Origin: Accumulibacter jenkinsii
Lineage (GTDB): Bacteria; Pseudomonadota; Gammaproteobacteria; Burkholderiales; Rhodocyclaceae
NCBI GenBank assembly: GCA_036625225.1
Contig: JAZKUF010000004.1
Span: forward strand, 1 to 64,000
Direction: 5' to 3'
Length of the DNA: 64,000 bases
Made by a program: the position numbers and the translations under genes. Positions 53,280 to 62,221 of this stretch are shown here, piece by piece. The notes under the pieces are model-generated. The model was not told the origin of the DNA. It made no database searches and was given only the letters and a program-made list of their open reading frames with translations. The stretch's first letter is position 1. Every line of letters begins with the position of its first letter.

Positions 53280-55079
53280 TCACCTTTTGCCTGTGCTCGG
53301 CAGCCCCGGCTGAGCGCGGTGCGACTCGGCGCACACCCTACGAGGAGCAGCGGGTTCGGCGCTCGCCAGGGTCGCCTTGTTGAGTTTTTCGAAAGCCGCG
53401 TTGGCCGACAGGAAGACCTCGCCGGAAAGCGATGTCCACAGTTCGGCGTTCTGCAGCCGGTCCTGTACCGGCCCCTTGACCTCGGCCAGATGCAGGCGGG
53501 TATGACGGTCGGCCAGGTCACGGTTGAGTTCGCAGAGGACCTCGGCGGCGGTGGCATCCATCCGGTTCACCGCACTCATCACCAGCACCACATCGCGCAC
53601 CTCGTCCGAGGCGTGCAGGGCCTGGTTCAAGCGCGCTTCGACAGCGCCGAGATTGCCGAAGAAGAGGCTTTCATCGATGCGCAGGAAAATCACCCCGGCA
53701 ATCGTCTCCACCGCGTGCCGTTCGACGTTGCGAAAGTGCTCGCTGCCCGGAATCCTGCCGATCAGCGCGATATGCGGCGTGCTCGCCCGCAGCAGCAGAG
53801 TGCCCATCGAGAAGACGACGCCAAGCCCGATGCCGATCTCGAGGCCGAAGACCAGGACGCCGCCAGCGGTGCCCAGCCAGGCGAGGCCATCGGCACGATC
53901 GTAGGCCCAGGCGTGGCGCAGGGCGCGCAGGTCGACCATCGAGTAGGCCGCGATGACGATGCTCGCCGCCAGCACCGCCAGCGGCACGCGCGCGAAGTAG
54001 TGCGCAGCGCCCGCCACGACAGCGATCATCGAGAGCGCCGAAACGATGCTGGCGAGCGGCGTCTGGGCGCCGGCAGCGACATTCACCGCCGAGCGCGACA
54101 GCCCTCCGCCGACCGGCATGCCGCCCGCGAAAGCGGCGACCACATTGGCCGCGCCCAGCCCGCGCAACTCGGCATTGGCATCGATCCGCTCGCGCCGTTT
54201 GATCGCCAGGACCTGCGCCATGGTGATGTTCTGCACCATGCCGATCAGCGCCATCAGCGCGGCCGGAACGATCAGCACCTGCAGCGTCGCGTAATCCGGA
54301 ATGAAGAAATCGACCCCCGGCAACCCTTCGCGGACCGGGCCGACGACCGCCACCCCCCGGCTGCGGTCGAGGTCGAAGACGATCACCGCGAGAGTCCCGG
54401 CGGCGACCACCAGCACCGGCGCCAGGCGAACGGCCAGGGCTGCGCCACCGGCACCGATGCCGATCCGCAGCAATAGCCAGGCGAGCCCGCTGCGGGCCAG
54501 GATCAGCGTCAGCAACGCCGCCAGCCCGATGAGCAGGGTCGGCAGGTGGCTGGCGGGGAGCTGGGACAGCAGATCGCGCGCCACCTGCCAGGGATTGCCA
54601 GCACTTCTCGGCAGCCCGAAAAGATGTTTGATCTGGCTGATGACAATCAGGATCGCCGAACCGGAAATGAATCCGCTGATCACCGGCCGGCTCAACAACT
54701 GTGCGAGGAAACCGAGGCGCAGCGCCCCGCAGGCGAACAGGATCACTCCCGAGAGCAGGGCAAGGGCCGCCGCCAGCATCAGATAGCGCGGTGAACCGGG
54801 GGCCGCCAGCGGCGCCAGGACGGCGTAGGTCATGATCGCCGTCACCGCCACCGGTCCGACCGCCTGCACCCGGCTGCTGCCGAGCAGCGCATAGGCAATC
54901 ACCGGGAAGATGCTGACATAGAGGCCGACCTGCGGCGGCAGACCGGCGAGAAGGGCATAGGCGAGACTCTGGGGAATCACCAGGACGGTCACGATCAGCC
55001 CCGCCGAGAGGTCGGCGGCCAGGGTCTGACGGCGATAGTCCCTGAGCCAGCCGGGCAGGAGGCGGCGCGCTGAAGGCAT
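53280..55079 (-). CDS. SulP family anion permease with STAS domain
   Basis: A 599-aa inner-membrane protein. The SulP signature ADLSAGLIVTVLVIPQSLAYALLAGLPPQVGLYVSIFP opens the first of about 10-14 helices; QNITMAQVLAIKRRERIDANAELRGLGAANVVAAFAGGMP is the conserved mid-signature. A C-terminal STAS domain (about 440-560: GVIFLRIDESLFFGNLGAVE; VLVMSAVNRMDATAAEVLCEL) follows. Substrates in this family include sulfate and bicarbonate. A C-terminal basic tail of about 30 residues is unusual. It is seven bases upstream of tam. Confidence 0.93.
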   Translation of the reverse strand: MPSARRLLPGWLRDYRRQTLAADLSAGLIVTVLVIPQSLAYALLAGLPPQVGLYVSIFPVIAYALLGSSRVQAVGPVAVTAIMTYAVLAPLAAPGSPRYLMLAAALALLSGVILFACGALRLGFLAQLLSRPVISGFISGSAILIVISQIKHLFGLPRSAGNPWQVARDLLSQLPASHLPTLLIGLAALLTLILARSGLAWLLLRIGIGAGGAALAVRLAPVLVVAAGTLAVIVFDLDRSRGVAVVGPVREGLPGVDFFIPDYATLQVLIVPAALMALIGMVQNITMAQVLAIKRRERIDANAELRGLGAANVVAAFAGGMPVGGGLSRSAVNVAAGAQTPLASIVSALSMIAVVAGAAHYFARVPLAVLAASIVIAAYSMVDLRALRHAWAYDRADGLAWLGTAGGVLVFGLEIGIGLGVVFSMGTLLLRASTPHIALIGRIPGSEHFRNVERHAVETIAGVIFLRIDESLFFGNLGAVEARLNQALHASDEVRDVVLVMSAVNRMDATAAEVLCELNRDLADRHTRLHLAEVKGPVQDRLQNAELWTSLSGEVFLSANAAFEKLNKATLASAEPAAPRRVCAESHRAQPGLPSTGKR

Positions 55080-55137
55080 GCTGGGGGATCAATCCGCGCG
55101 ACCGGCCCGCCGCCAAACCCTCGGCGTTACCGGTCCG

Positions 55138-55746
55138 TCAGGCCGCGAGCTTGTCCATGCTGAGCATCCGCTCGACGTAGCGGGCGATGAGGTCGATCTC
55201 GAGATTGACCCGGCTGCCGGCTTGCAGCGTGCCGAGGGTGGTGGCGGCGAGCGTGTGCGGAATCAGGTTGATGGCAAAGGTGGCGCCGTCGACCGTGTTG
55301 GTCGTCAGGCTCACCCCGTCGACGCAGATCGACCCCTTGCGCGCGATGTAGCGGGCGAGCGCTGCCGGGGCTTCGATTTCGAGCAGCCGGTTGTCGCCGA
55401 CCGGGTCGAAGCGCAGCACCTTGCCGACGCCATCGACGTGTCCGGAGACGAGATGCCCGCCGAGGCGGTCGGCGAGGCGAAGCGCTTTTTCGAGATTGAG
55501 CGGGCCGGGCCGCGCGAGACCCACCGTGCACGCCAGCGACTCGGGCGAGACATCGACGCAGAAACAGGCGTCCTGCCGGTCGACGACGGTCAGGCAGACC
55601 CCGCTGCAGGCGATCGAATCGCCGATGCCGACGTCGGAAAGATCGAGTTCGCCGGCGTTTATCGTCAGGCGAACGGTTTCGGCGCCGTCGTCACGGGGAG
55701 TGATGTGGGTAATCTGGCCGACAGCAGCGACGATTCCTGAAAACAT
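55138..55746 (-). CDS. ribE: riboflavin synthase, alpha subunit
   Basis: A 202-aa enzyme converting two 6,7-dimethyl-8-ribityllumazines to riboflavin. It has two similar barrel halves: MFSGIVAAVGQITHI with GDSIACSGVCLTVVD, and later HLVSGHVDGVGKVLRF with GSICVDGVSLTTNTVD. The N-terminal MFSGIV and the GVCLTV/GVSLTT repeats are diagnostic. ATG 55746 gives the exact MFSGIV start (the frame also has a GTG three codons upstream). No RFN element seen upstream. Also called ribC in some genomes. Confidence 0.96.
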   Translation of the reverse strand: MFSGIVAAVGQITHITPRDDGAETVRLTINAGELDLSDVGIGDSIACSGVCLTVVDRQDACFCVDVSPESLACTVGLARPGPLNLEKALRLADRLGGHLVSGHVDGVGKVLRFDPVGDNRLLEIEAPAALARYIARKGSICVDGVSLTTNTVDGATFAINLIPHTLAATTLGTLQAGSRVNLEIDLIARYVERMLSMDKLAA

Positions 55747-55986
55747 GGCGAACACCGATCGAAGAGGGAGTGGTAAGGTCGGGCGATTCTAGCATGCCGC
55801 CGGCGAGCCTGGCAGCAGCAGGCGGCAGGGTGAACCGAGGGTTTCGAGTCGCCCGCCGAAGCGATCCGGGCGTCCTTCGCGCAGCTGCCAAAGGTCTGGG
55901 AAGCGGCGGGATTCGCCGGCGGCACGCGGCAGTCGGCCATCGTCTGGGTGTTCCGCAGCGCGCCCGCTTCCCGGTTCGGGCCGGGA

Positions 55987-57105
55987 CTATCCCGGCTCGC
56001 CGGTGTTCAGCGCCTGACTGCCGTCGGCGGCGGCAGCCCTCTTCCCGTCCACCGGCGCCTCGTCGATCCAGGTACCGAGCAGGGTATAGGCGACGGCGAG
56101 GATGACCGGGCCGACGAAGATACCGACCAGGCCGAAGGTGAGCATGCCGCCGATCACCCCGGCGAGGATCAGCAGCATTGGCAGGTCGGCGCCTTTGCGG
56201 ATCAGGATCGGTCGCACGAAGTTGTCCATGGTGCCGACAAAGATCGTCCACACCAGCAGAAAAGTCCCCCAGCCGCTGCTGTCACTCCAGTAGAGCCAGA
56301 CCACGGCCGGCACCAGGACCAGTCCCGGGCCAAGCTGGGCGAGGCAGAGCATGAACATCAGCGCGGTCAGAATGGGGGCGAAAGGAACGCCGGCAATGGC
56401 GAGGCCGACGCCACCGAGCAGCGACTGGACGACGGCGGTGACGCCGACGCCCAGCGCCACCGCGCGCGCCGCCTGACCGGCCAGGACGACGGCGCTTTCG
56501 CCGCGCTCGCCGCTCAGGCGATAGCCGAAACGCCGCGCGCGCGCCGCCGCTTTCTCGCCGCACGTATAGAGGACGGCCGACAGGGCGACGGTGAGCAGAA
56601 ACTGGACGAAAACCAGCCCGAAGCTGCCGACCTCGCTGACGAACCAGCGCGTCAGGTTACCCGCATAAGGCGCCGCCCTGGTGGCCAGCTCGGTCATTCC
56701 GATCGCCGCCAACTGCTGCCAGGCATGCTCGAGACTGCCGCCGACGAGCGGCAGTTCAACGATCCACGACGGTGGCAGTGGCATCCTGAAGTCGCTCAGA
56801 GAGCGACCCCAGCCGGCAATCTTGTCGGCATTGTCGGCGAGGGTGGCGATGGCCAGCGACAGGGGGACGATCAGCAGCAGGAGAACCAGCAGTGTCATCG
56901 TGAACACGGCCGGCGCACGCCGGTTGCCGCAGGCCTTCTGCACCCGCAACATCATCGGCCAGGTGGCGACGACGACCATCGTGGCCCAGATCAGCGCCGG
57001 GATGAAGGGACTGAGGATCCAGAGCGAAACGCCAATCAGCAGGCAGAGAACGAGGACCGCCAGCGTCGGGCGGGCCATTTCGGGGGATTTTTCAAAAGGG
57101 ACCAT
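55987..57105 (-). CDS. AI-2E family transporter (PerM/TqsA-like)
   Basis: A 372-aa protein with about eight hydrophobic segments (LAVLVLCLLIGVSLWILSPFIPALIWATMVVVATWPMM; FVQFLLTVALSAVLYTCGE; GVPFAPILTALMFMLCLAQLGPGLVLVPAVVWLYW). The family-defining end, DNFVRPILIRKGADLPMLLILAGVIGGMLTFGLVGIFVGPVILAVAY, is intact. The family includes autoinducer-2 exporters and Na+/H+ antiporters, so the substrate is not predictable. Confidence 0.93.
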   Translation of the reverse strand: MVPFEKSPEMARPTLAVLVLCLLIGVSLWILSPFIPALIWATMVVVATWPMMLRVQKACGNRRAPAVFTMTLLVLLLLIVPLSLAIATLADNADKIAGWGRSLSDFRMPLPPSWIVELPLVGGSLEHAWQQLAAIGMTELATRAAPYAGNLTRWFVSEVGSFGLVFVQFLLTVALSAVLYTCGEKAAARARRFGYRLSGERGESAVVLAGQAARAVALGVGVTAVVQSLLGGVGLAIAGVPFAPILTALMFMLCLAQLGPGLVLVPAVVWLYWSDSSGWGTFLLVWTIFVGTMDNFVRPILIRKGADLPMLLILAGVIGGMLTFGLVGIFVGPVILAVAYTLLGTWIDEAPVDGKRAAAADGSQALNTGEPG

Positions 57106-57162
57106 GGCGCACTCATCAAAGAGGGGGTTGATCGGCTTGGGTAAATAATCGGCTTGGGTGAC

Positions 57163-57186
57163 AAATCTCGCCCTTCAGGGCGGGAA
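57163..57186. other. short hairpin resembling an IS200/IS605-type end
   Basis: CTCGCCCTTCAGGGCGGG forms a compact hairpin (CGCCCT-TC-AGGGCG) followed by AAAGGATGG. Imperfect hairpins of this kind occur at the right ends of IS200/IS605-type elements. No tnpA or tnpB homology is next to it, so it is only a relic candidate. Confidence 0.25.
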
Positions 57187-57249
57187 AGGATGGCGCGGAC
57201 GCCGAAGGCGTCCATTGCGCAGATTCCGGGTGTCCAGCGGTCGTCATGC

Positions 57250-57640
57250 CGTCGGATTCCGACGCCCACGTAGAAGTCACCCGCCGGCGCAGCTTTTCGC
57301 GCAGCGTCCGTGTGGACTGTCGGTCTTCCAAAACAGGAAAATGCGGCGACGCATTCCTGACCACACATCTGGATTGCGGGGCATCCTCAACCATCATCAA
57401 CCAGTCAACGAAAGGACGCGGTTGCTTGCCAAATGCCTCCTCACGGTAGGCAGTCCAGAGATCGTGTGCGGTGCCAATGGGCTTCCTCGGTTCGGTTGTT
57501 GAAGTTGTTCCCGAAGGAACCCACCTGGCTTTTCAGCTCGATGGCCGCGATCAGTTCCCCCTTGTAGATGACAAGCGCCCCGGAAAAAGTCTTCCGACAT
57601 TCCGGCAGTGCCCATAGAACAAATTCCGGCTTTAAACTGT
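57250..57640 (-). pseudogene. PaeR7I/XhoI-type restriction endonuclease remnant
   Basis: Minus-strand translation from about 57625 reads ALVIYKGELIAAIELKSQVG, then SFGNNFNNRTEEA, and, after one extra G near 57479-57481, IGTAHDLWTAYREEAFGKQP, RPFVDWLMMVEDAP and NASPHFPVLED. I recognise this as the PaeR7I family (recognition CTCGAG in characterised members), with the PD-(D/E)xK-type IELKSQ. N- and C-terminal parts are missing. No cognate methyltransferase is visible. Confidence 0.72.
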
Positions 57641-57800
57641 CGGAAAACTTATCTGAGACCGCTTACACGTGTCAGGGTGAGCACCGGGTTGGACGAAGCC
57701 GCTAGGCGGAGGAAACACAGCGCTCTCGCGGAAGATTTGAATTCAAAAGGGTTCCTCGTCCCTCATCCGAGGTGTTCATGACGAAGGAGGTTACCGCAAG
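57641..57800. other. non-coding stretch between the two gene remnants
   Basis: No open frame with family resemblance on either strand. Together with the flanking remnants, it makes up the 700-base gap after the AI-2E transporter gene. Its end carries AAGGAGG at 57783-57789, the ribosome site of the integrase remnant. Confidence 0.4.
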
Positions 57801-58040
57801 ATGGAAGACATGTCCGCAGTCGCAGCGACGAATTTCGATCGCTACGACCTGTTGCATCACAAGCACCTGACCCTCAAGGGCTAGCAGCCCAAGACGATTG
57901 AGGCGTATTCGCGCGCCCGCGACCGGGAGGGAGGGCCGGTTGAGAGACTACTTTGATCATCAGATCGACGATCTGAGCGAGGCTGATCTGCTGAATGACT
58001 TCTCCGGCCTGAGCGAGACGCACGCTCAGAGCGGCGGGTG
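57801..58040 (+). pseudogene. tyrosine recombinase (integrase) N-terminal remnant
   Basis: ATG 57801, after AAGGAGG, reads MEDMSAVAATNFDRYDLLHH and continues KHLTLKG, then an in-frame TAG at 57882, then QPKTIEAYSRA. A frame change follows, and DYFDHQIDDLSEADLLNDFSG and LSETH continue the SAM-like core-binding domain. The catalytic domain is absent. The series KxLxLKGLQPKTIxAYxRAIRRI...YF is typical of integrases associated with IS91-like or integron-like elements. Dead relic. Confidence 0.7.
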
Positions 58041-58057
58041 TGCTCATCGTGAAATGG

Positions 58058-58555
58058 CTACTGCTGCTCCGTCCCGTCCGCGGCGACTCTGAACTCCCAT
58101 TCGCAAACGCACGGGTCATGGCCAGCACCCGCCGGTGTCCCCTGGATGTGGAAGGCGCGAAGCGGCGAGCGGCTCCGCACGCCGACGATTCCGCCCTCCC
58201 CCGGAGCGATCAGGAGTACCCAGTCGGGTTGACCGGTGAAGGGGTCCGCATACAGTCGGCGCAAGTGATAGCGCGGCATTGCTCCGCGCCGATCAGCGAG
58301 AAGATCCGCCAGCGATCGCGGCAGGCGCTGCGTCTGGTTGCCGGACGCCACGACGTAAGCCGCGATTGCGCGACGGATCTCTTCCCCCCGGAAGATCAGT
58401 TCCTTTTCCTTCTCTCGTCGAGCAACGGTAGCCCAGTTCTGCGCATATGCGACCATGGCTGCAGCGCTGATCGCCACCAACAGCAAAACGCCGAGATAGG
58501 TATAGCCGGAGACGCCTCGATGAATGCGGCCCGCGCCACCCTCACCAGTCCGCAT
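58058..58555 (-). CDS. type II secretion/type IV pilus-like pseudopilin (third in operon)
   Basis: A 165-aa protein with a pseudopilin-like N-terminus, HRGVSGYTYLGVLLLVAISAAAMVAYAQNW, and helix continuation RREKEKELIFRGEEIRRAIAAYV. The residue after the Gly is Tyr, and the fifth position is Gly rather than the conserved Glu, so assembly or peptidase handling may differ. C-terminal region: LYADPFTGQPDWVLLIAPGEGGIVGVRSRS (GspG-like tail with PF-x-G). ATG 58555 overlaps the upstream gene by 14 bases. Last gene of the operon. Confidence 0.8.
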   Translation of the reverse strand: MRTGEGGAGRIHRGVSGYTYLGVLLLVAISAAAMVAYAQNWATVARREKEKELIFRGEEIRRAIAAYVVASGNQTQRLPRSLADLLADRRGAMPRYHLRRLYADPFTGQPDWVLLIAPGEGGIVGVRSRSPLRAFHIQGTPAGAGHDPCVCEWEFRVAADGTEQQ

Positions 58556-58952
58556 ACGGACTCCCGTCGGCACCCCGACCAGCGGCACCGCTGCGCACGT
58601 CGCCCATGCTGCCGGCAATTTGCGCGTCGGGCGGCGGCGGTAGGATTACCCAGGTATTGCGCCGGCCGCTGATCGGGTCTTCCGGAACGCTACGAAGATA
58701 ACGGGTCTGTACCAGTTCATCCAGGGTCTCCGGGTAGTGGCCCTTGTCGGCCACATAATGATCAATGGCCTCGCGCATCACGGCAAGCGAGTTGAGGAGG
58801 ACGTTCTCCTTGGCGCGATCCAGGGAATTGAGGTAACGCGGCGCCACCAGCGAGGCCAGCAGAGCGATGATGCTCATCACCACAAGGAGCTCGATCAGCG
58901 TGAAGCCGCCTGCCGCCCCTGATATTCTTGTCCATCGCTTCACCGCGCTCAC
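58542..58952 (-). CDS. GspG-like pseudopilin
   Basis: A 136-aa prepilin: the cleavage/methylation motif AAGGFTLIELLVVMSIIALLASLVAP has the Glu at position 5 of the mature protein. GspG-like features follow: RYLNSLDRAKENVLLNSLAVMREAIDHYVADKGHYPETLDELV and PEDPISGRRNTWVI. It overlaps the next gene upstream by ATGA. A major-pseudopilin role is plausible. Confidence 0.88.
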   Translation of the reverse strand: MSAVKRWTRISGAAGGFTLIELLVVMSIIALLASLVAPRYLNSLDRAKENVLLNSLAVMREAIDHYVADKGHYPETLDELVQTRYLRSVPEDPISGRRNTWVILPPPPDAQIAGSMGDVRSGAAGRGADGSPYADW

Positions 58953-59419
58953 CAGTCCCGGTAAAGGGTTCCGTCGCGCGCGGTGCGATCGGACAGGGAC
59001 ATGACGTCGAAGACGTCGCGGCCGGGCCTCGGCGCGTCGGGCGGACTATCGGCGCTGCGCAGGCCCCAGGTCTGCGCCGCCGGCAGGCGGGCATCGGCAA
59101 ACGGGTCACGCGGCAGACGGCGCAGGAAATAGATCTGGCGTCCGCTTGCCGACTTGCTATCGGGTACGCCCTGTACAAGCGTCTCCAGCGATGGCGGATA
59201 GCCGCTGTCGTCGATCGTGCGCGCGATGCGCCCTTCGCCCACGGCCAGCCGGTAGGCGTCGATGGCGCCACGCAGGCTGCGCAGTGCCTCGCGCAGGGCG
59301 ATCTCCTGGTTGCGCTGAAGGGTTGTTTCGGCCAACGGTTTCGCAGCAGTGGCCAAGATGCCGAGGAGGGTCAGAACGACGAGCATTTCGATCAGGGTGA
59401 AGCCGCGCACCGCGCTCAT
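58949..59419 (-). CDS. second GspG/GspH-like pseudopilin
   Basis: A 156-aa prepilin with cleavage motif AVRGFTLIEMLVVLTLLGILATAAKP (Glu5 present), then NQEIALREALRSLRGAIDAYRLAVGEGRIARTIDDSGYPPSLETLVQG, with LPRDPFAD and a C-terminal YRDW like its neighbour's YADW. Coupled by ATGA to the secretin gene and to the next pseudopilin. Confidence 0.86.
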   Translation of the reverse strand: MSAVRGFTLIEMLVVLTLLGILATAAKPLAETTLQRNQEIALREALRSLRGAIDAYRLAVGEGRIARTIDDSGYPPSLETLVQGVPDSKSASGRQIYFLRRLPRDPFADARLPAAQTWGLRSADSPPDAPRPGRDVFDVMSLSDRTARDGTLYRDW

Positions 59420-61701
59420 GGACTGGCCGCTTCCACCTGAACCGTGCCGCTCCCCTCGACCCGCACCGCCGGCGTTTCACCGCCGGCGCCCGGCATCCCC
59501 TGGGCCGTGGCAGTGACTTCGACGGTGTCGCTCGCTCCCGGCAAAGCGCGCAGGACGATGACCCGCTCGCCACGGGCACCGAGTTCGAAGGCAACCCGGC
59601 CGCTGCCCGAGGCCCCGGCGGGGGCCTGCACATCGCGCAAGCGCGTGGCGTCGAAGCGGATTTCGCCCCGCACGCCGCTCTCGCCGGTGTGGCGCAGCGT
59701 CACGGTGACCACGCCGCCGACCACCGTTTGTGGCGTCACATCGAGTATCACCCGGCTGTCACCGCTCCCCGTTGGCGAAAAGTTCGGTGTCACTGCTGGC
59801 AAACCAGCGCTGGCCGAGGTTGCCGGGTCAAGAGTGGCGACTGCTGCACTGCTGTTCCCCTCTGGTGGTGGCGTCTGAGCGCTGAGCGCGCCGCCCCCGC
59901 CACCCGCCAGGCCGACTCCGGCGCTGGCCGCAGGCCGCAAACGGGTGTGCACAGCGCCGGCGTAAGCGTCTGTACCAGCGGCCATGCGCGTGATGCCGGC
60001 ATCGGGCAGCGACAGACTGCGCACGATTCGCGGCGTGATCAACATGACGAGTTCGGTCTTCTTGCGCGTCGAAGTCTGCACGCCGAACAGCGCACCGACT
60101 ACCGGCAAGGCCGACAGGCCCGGAATCCCGGTCGCGCTGCGGCTATCTTCGTCGTTGATCAGGCCGGAGAGGATCTGCGTCTCGCCGTCGGCCAGACGCA
60201 GCGAGGTCGTTGTCAACCGCGTGCCGACGTTGTAGGCCAGCGCACCGGAAGGCCCCTTGACCTCGTTGAGGCGGTTGCTGACTTCCAGGCCGATGCGCAT
60301 CGTCACGTCGCCGTCGAGGCCAATGTTCGGCTCGACGTCGAGCTTGAGGCCGACATCAAGGTACGAGATCGACGCCGCCACGCCGACGTTGGCCGTCGTC
60401 GTGGTCGTGAAGATGGCCAGCTTTTCGCCGATATGCACCTTCGCCTTCTCATGGTTGCGCACCCGGATCTTCGGATTGGCGAGCAGGTTGATCGTCCCGG
60501 CGGTACCGCGCAGATGCGCGACGACGGCCGGGTTGGCCACCGAAGAACGAAATTCGTCGCGCCGGTTCAGCGCCACCTGCCCGTCGAAACCGGGGATTCC
60601 GTACTGAATCTGCTCTGGCCATTGCAGACCGAGATCCTGCAACTGATCGCTGGCGATCTCCATGACCTCGATTTCGAGCATCACTTCGGGCTCGGGCAGG
60701 TCGAGCGAGGCCAGCAGGCGCTCGACCAGCGTCACCACTTCGGGGGTATCGCGAATCACCAGGGCGTTGAGGCGATCATCGACATGGATATCGCGCACCT
60801 TGGCGATCGTGCGTACCAGGTTCTGCGCCTGCTTCACGTCGGCGTTGGCCAGATAGAGCGTGCGCGTGATCAATTCCTGATGTTCGCGCTGCTTGCCCTG
60901 GTTGTCCGGATAGATCAGCACCGTCTGCTGGTTGAGCAGTTTGCGGTCGAGTTGCTGGGTGCTCAGAATGACGCGCAGCGCCTCGTCGACACTGACGTTG
61001 CGCAGGAAGACCGTGACCCGTCCTTCGCCGCGCACTTCCCGATCGAAAACGAAGTTCAGGCCGGAAGCGTGCGCGAGCGCCTCGAAAACGTCGCGCAGAG
61101 GCGCTTCCCTGAACTCCAGCGAGATCACTTTCTGAAAGGTCGCCCCCATTTCGATCGCGGGCACCTCCCGCTGCCAGCGCTCGGCCAGGCGTTGCTGCAG
61201 CGAGCGCAAGGCGGGGTGTCCCGGCGATTCGGCCGCCACTTCGCGCAGACGCGCTTCGGCAAGCGCCGTCCGGCCTTCCTGCAGCGCCTGGCGCGCTTCG
61301 GCGAGGAGAAGGTCGTGACGTTGTGCACGTTCCAGTTCGCTGCGTAGCGTCGCGACCCGCGGATACTGGGGATCGATCAGCTGCAAGCGGTCCACGACGA
61401 CGAGAGCTTCCGGATAGCGGCCGGCAACGCGCAAGGCGTCGACCTGCACGACGAGCTGCGCCGCGGCGCGCTCGCGCAAGCGCTGCCGCGCGGCGCGCAG
61501 CGCCGGATTGCCGGGGTCTTCAACGAGCGCTTCGTCGACCACCGCCAAGGCCTGCGAATACTGATTGACGGTGGCCAGTTCGTTGGCCCGCTGCAGCGCC
61601 TGGTTGGCACAACCGCCGAGCAGCAGCGCGCCGACGACGCCAGTCAGAGCGATCGACTGGCGAAAGCAACGGCAACGGAAGAAAGAATTGGACGAGTTCA
61701 T
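59416..61701 (-). CDS. GspD/PilQ-type secretin lipoprotein
   Basis: A 761-aa outer-membrane secretin. Signal/lipobox ALTGVVGALLLGGCANQ, then a helical repeat region (TPR-like, about 40-180), then N domains (LEFREAPLRDVFEALAHASGLNFVFDREVRGEGRVTVFLRNVS; LYLANADVKQAQNLVRTIAKVRDIHVDDRLNALVIRDTPE) and the secretin core with INLLANPKIRVRNHEKAKVHIGEK, DVGLKLDVEPNI and LADGETQILSGLINDEDSRS. A C-terminal cohesin-like segment (about 640-760) is present. The TPR-like N-terminus resembles MshL-type secretins of T2SS/T4P-like systems. Confidence 0.9.
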   Translation of the reverse strand: MNSSNSFFRCRCFRQSIALTGVVGALLLGGCANQALQRANELATVNQYSQALAVVDEALVEDPGNPALRAARQRLRERAAAQLVVQVDALRVAGRYPEALVVVDRLQLIDPQYPRVATLRSELERAQRHDLLLAEARQALQEGRTALAEARLREVAAESPGHPALRSLQQRLAERWQREVPAIEMGATFQKVISLEFREAPLRDVFEALAHASGLNFVFDREVRGEGRVTVFLRNVSVDEALRVILSTQQLDRKLLNQQTVLIYPDNQGKQREHQELITRTLYLANADVKQAQNLVRTIAKVRDIHVDDRLNALVIRDTPEVVTLVERLLASLDLPEPEVMLEIEVMEIASDQLQDLGLQWPEQIQYGIPGFDGQVALNRRDEFRSSVANPAVVAHLRGTAGTINLLANPKIRVRNHEKAKVHIGEKLAIFTTTTTANVGVAASISYLDVGLKLDVEPNIGLDGDVTMRIGLEVSNRLNEVKGPSGALAYNVGTRLTTTSLRLADGETQILSGLINDEDSRSATGIPGLSALPVVGALFGVQTSTRKKTELVMLITPRIVRSLSLPDAGITRMAAGTDAYAGAVHTRLRPAASAGVGLAGGGGGALSAQTPPPEGNSSAAVATLDPATSASAGLPAVTPNFSPTGSGDSRVILDVTPQTVVGGVVTVTLRHTGESGVRGEIRFDATRLRDVQAPAGASGSGRVAFELGARGERVIVLRALPGASDTVEVTATAQGMPGAGGETPAVRVEGSGTVQVEAASP

Positions 61702-61708
61702 GGAAATC

Positions 61709-62221
61709 TCAGGGGGATCGATAGCCGACGCTTTGCGGCAGGCTGCCCGGCAGCCAGGTGACATTCAAACCGCCAGCGCCGACCGAGTCGACCCGCCACT
61801 GGCCGTCGATGACTTCGCCGGCACGCACGGCGCGAGCGCTCGTTGGACTGCTGAGGAGCGCCTGCGCGGCCACGCCGTCATCAAGCCTGCCAATCAACTG
61901 GAAGGGAAACGGTGGCGCCTGCAGCGGAGCTGGCAACACCGGCGCCGGCGGGGGAGGCGGCGGTGGTGGGGGTGGGGGTGGGGGTGGCGGCGACCACACC
62001 GGGAAGCGCGCCTCCTGCGGCACGGGCCAAGCGGCGCGGGCACCGGCGAGCAGGCTCGGCGGCCAGACTAGGGCGGCGCTGGGCAGGGCTGCGGCCGGCG
62101 CAGCGCCCCGACGCGTCGCGTCGACGACCTGGCCGGTGTCATCATCTGCCAGCGCCAGCCACAGACTGACCGCCAGAGTCAGCAGCAGCGCGCCGCCGAG
62201 GAACCCGTGGCGGCGTGTCAC
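61709..62221 (-). CDS. GspC/PilP-like inner-membrane protein with polyproline tract
   Basis: A 170-aa protein: an N-terminal membrane helix (GFLGGALLLTLAVSLWLALA), an Ala/Pro-rich linker with 15 consecutive prolines (residues about 78-92), and a beta-rich HR-like C-terminal domain (FPFQLIGRLDDGVAAQALLS; VRAGEVIDGQWRVDSVGAGGLNVTW). The layout fits proteins connecting the inner-membrane platform to the secretin. The proline run would need EF-P for efficient translation. ATGA-coupled to the upstream gene. Confidence 0.75.
   Translation of the reverse strand: MTRRHGFLGGALLLTLAVSLWLALADDDTGQVVDATRRGAAPAAALPSAALVWPPSLLAGARAAWPVPQEARFPVWSPPPPPPPPPPPPPPPAPVLPAPLQAPPFPFQLIGRLDDGVAAQALLSSPTSARAVRAGEVIDGQWRVDSVGAGGLNVTWLPGSLPQSVGYRSP
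61945..61989 (+). repeat. GC-rich imperfect triplet repeat encoding 15 prolines on the minus strand
   Basis: The plus strand reads runs of GGTGGGGGTGG-type units; the minus strand therefore carries CCA, CCC, CCG and CCT codons. Mixed codon use shows it is not a perfect microsatellite. The G-rich strand could form quadruplexes, and length change by slippage is possible in steps of three, keeping frame. Confidence 0.7.

Noticed and set aside
53016..54476. Long plus-strand frame opposite tam and the SulP permease
   Set aside because: Composition is His/Arg/Asp-rich, typical of antisense frames in G+C-rich genes; the opposite strand encodes recognisable membrane and methyltransferase proteins.
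57163..57186. Intact IS200/IS605 element
   Set aside because: Only a short hairpin is present, with no TnpA or TnpB frame and no matching left end.
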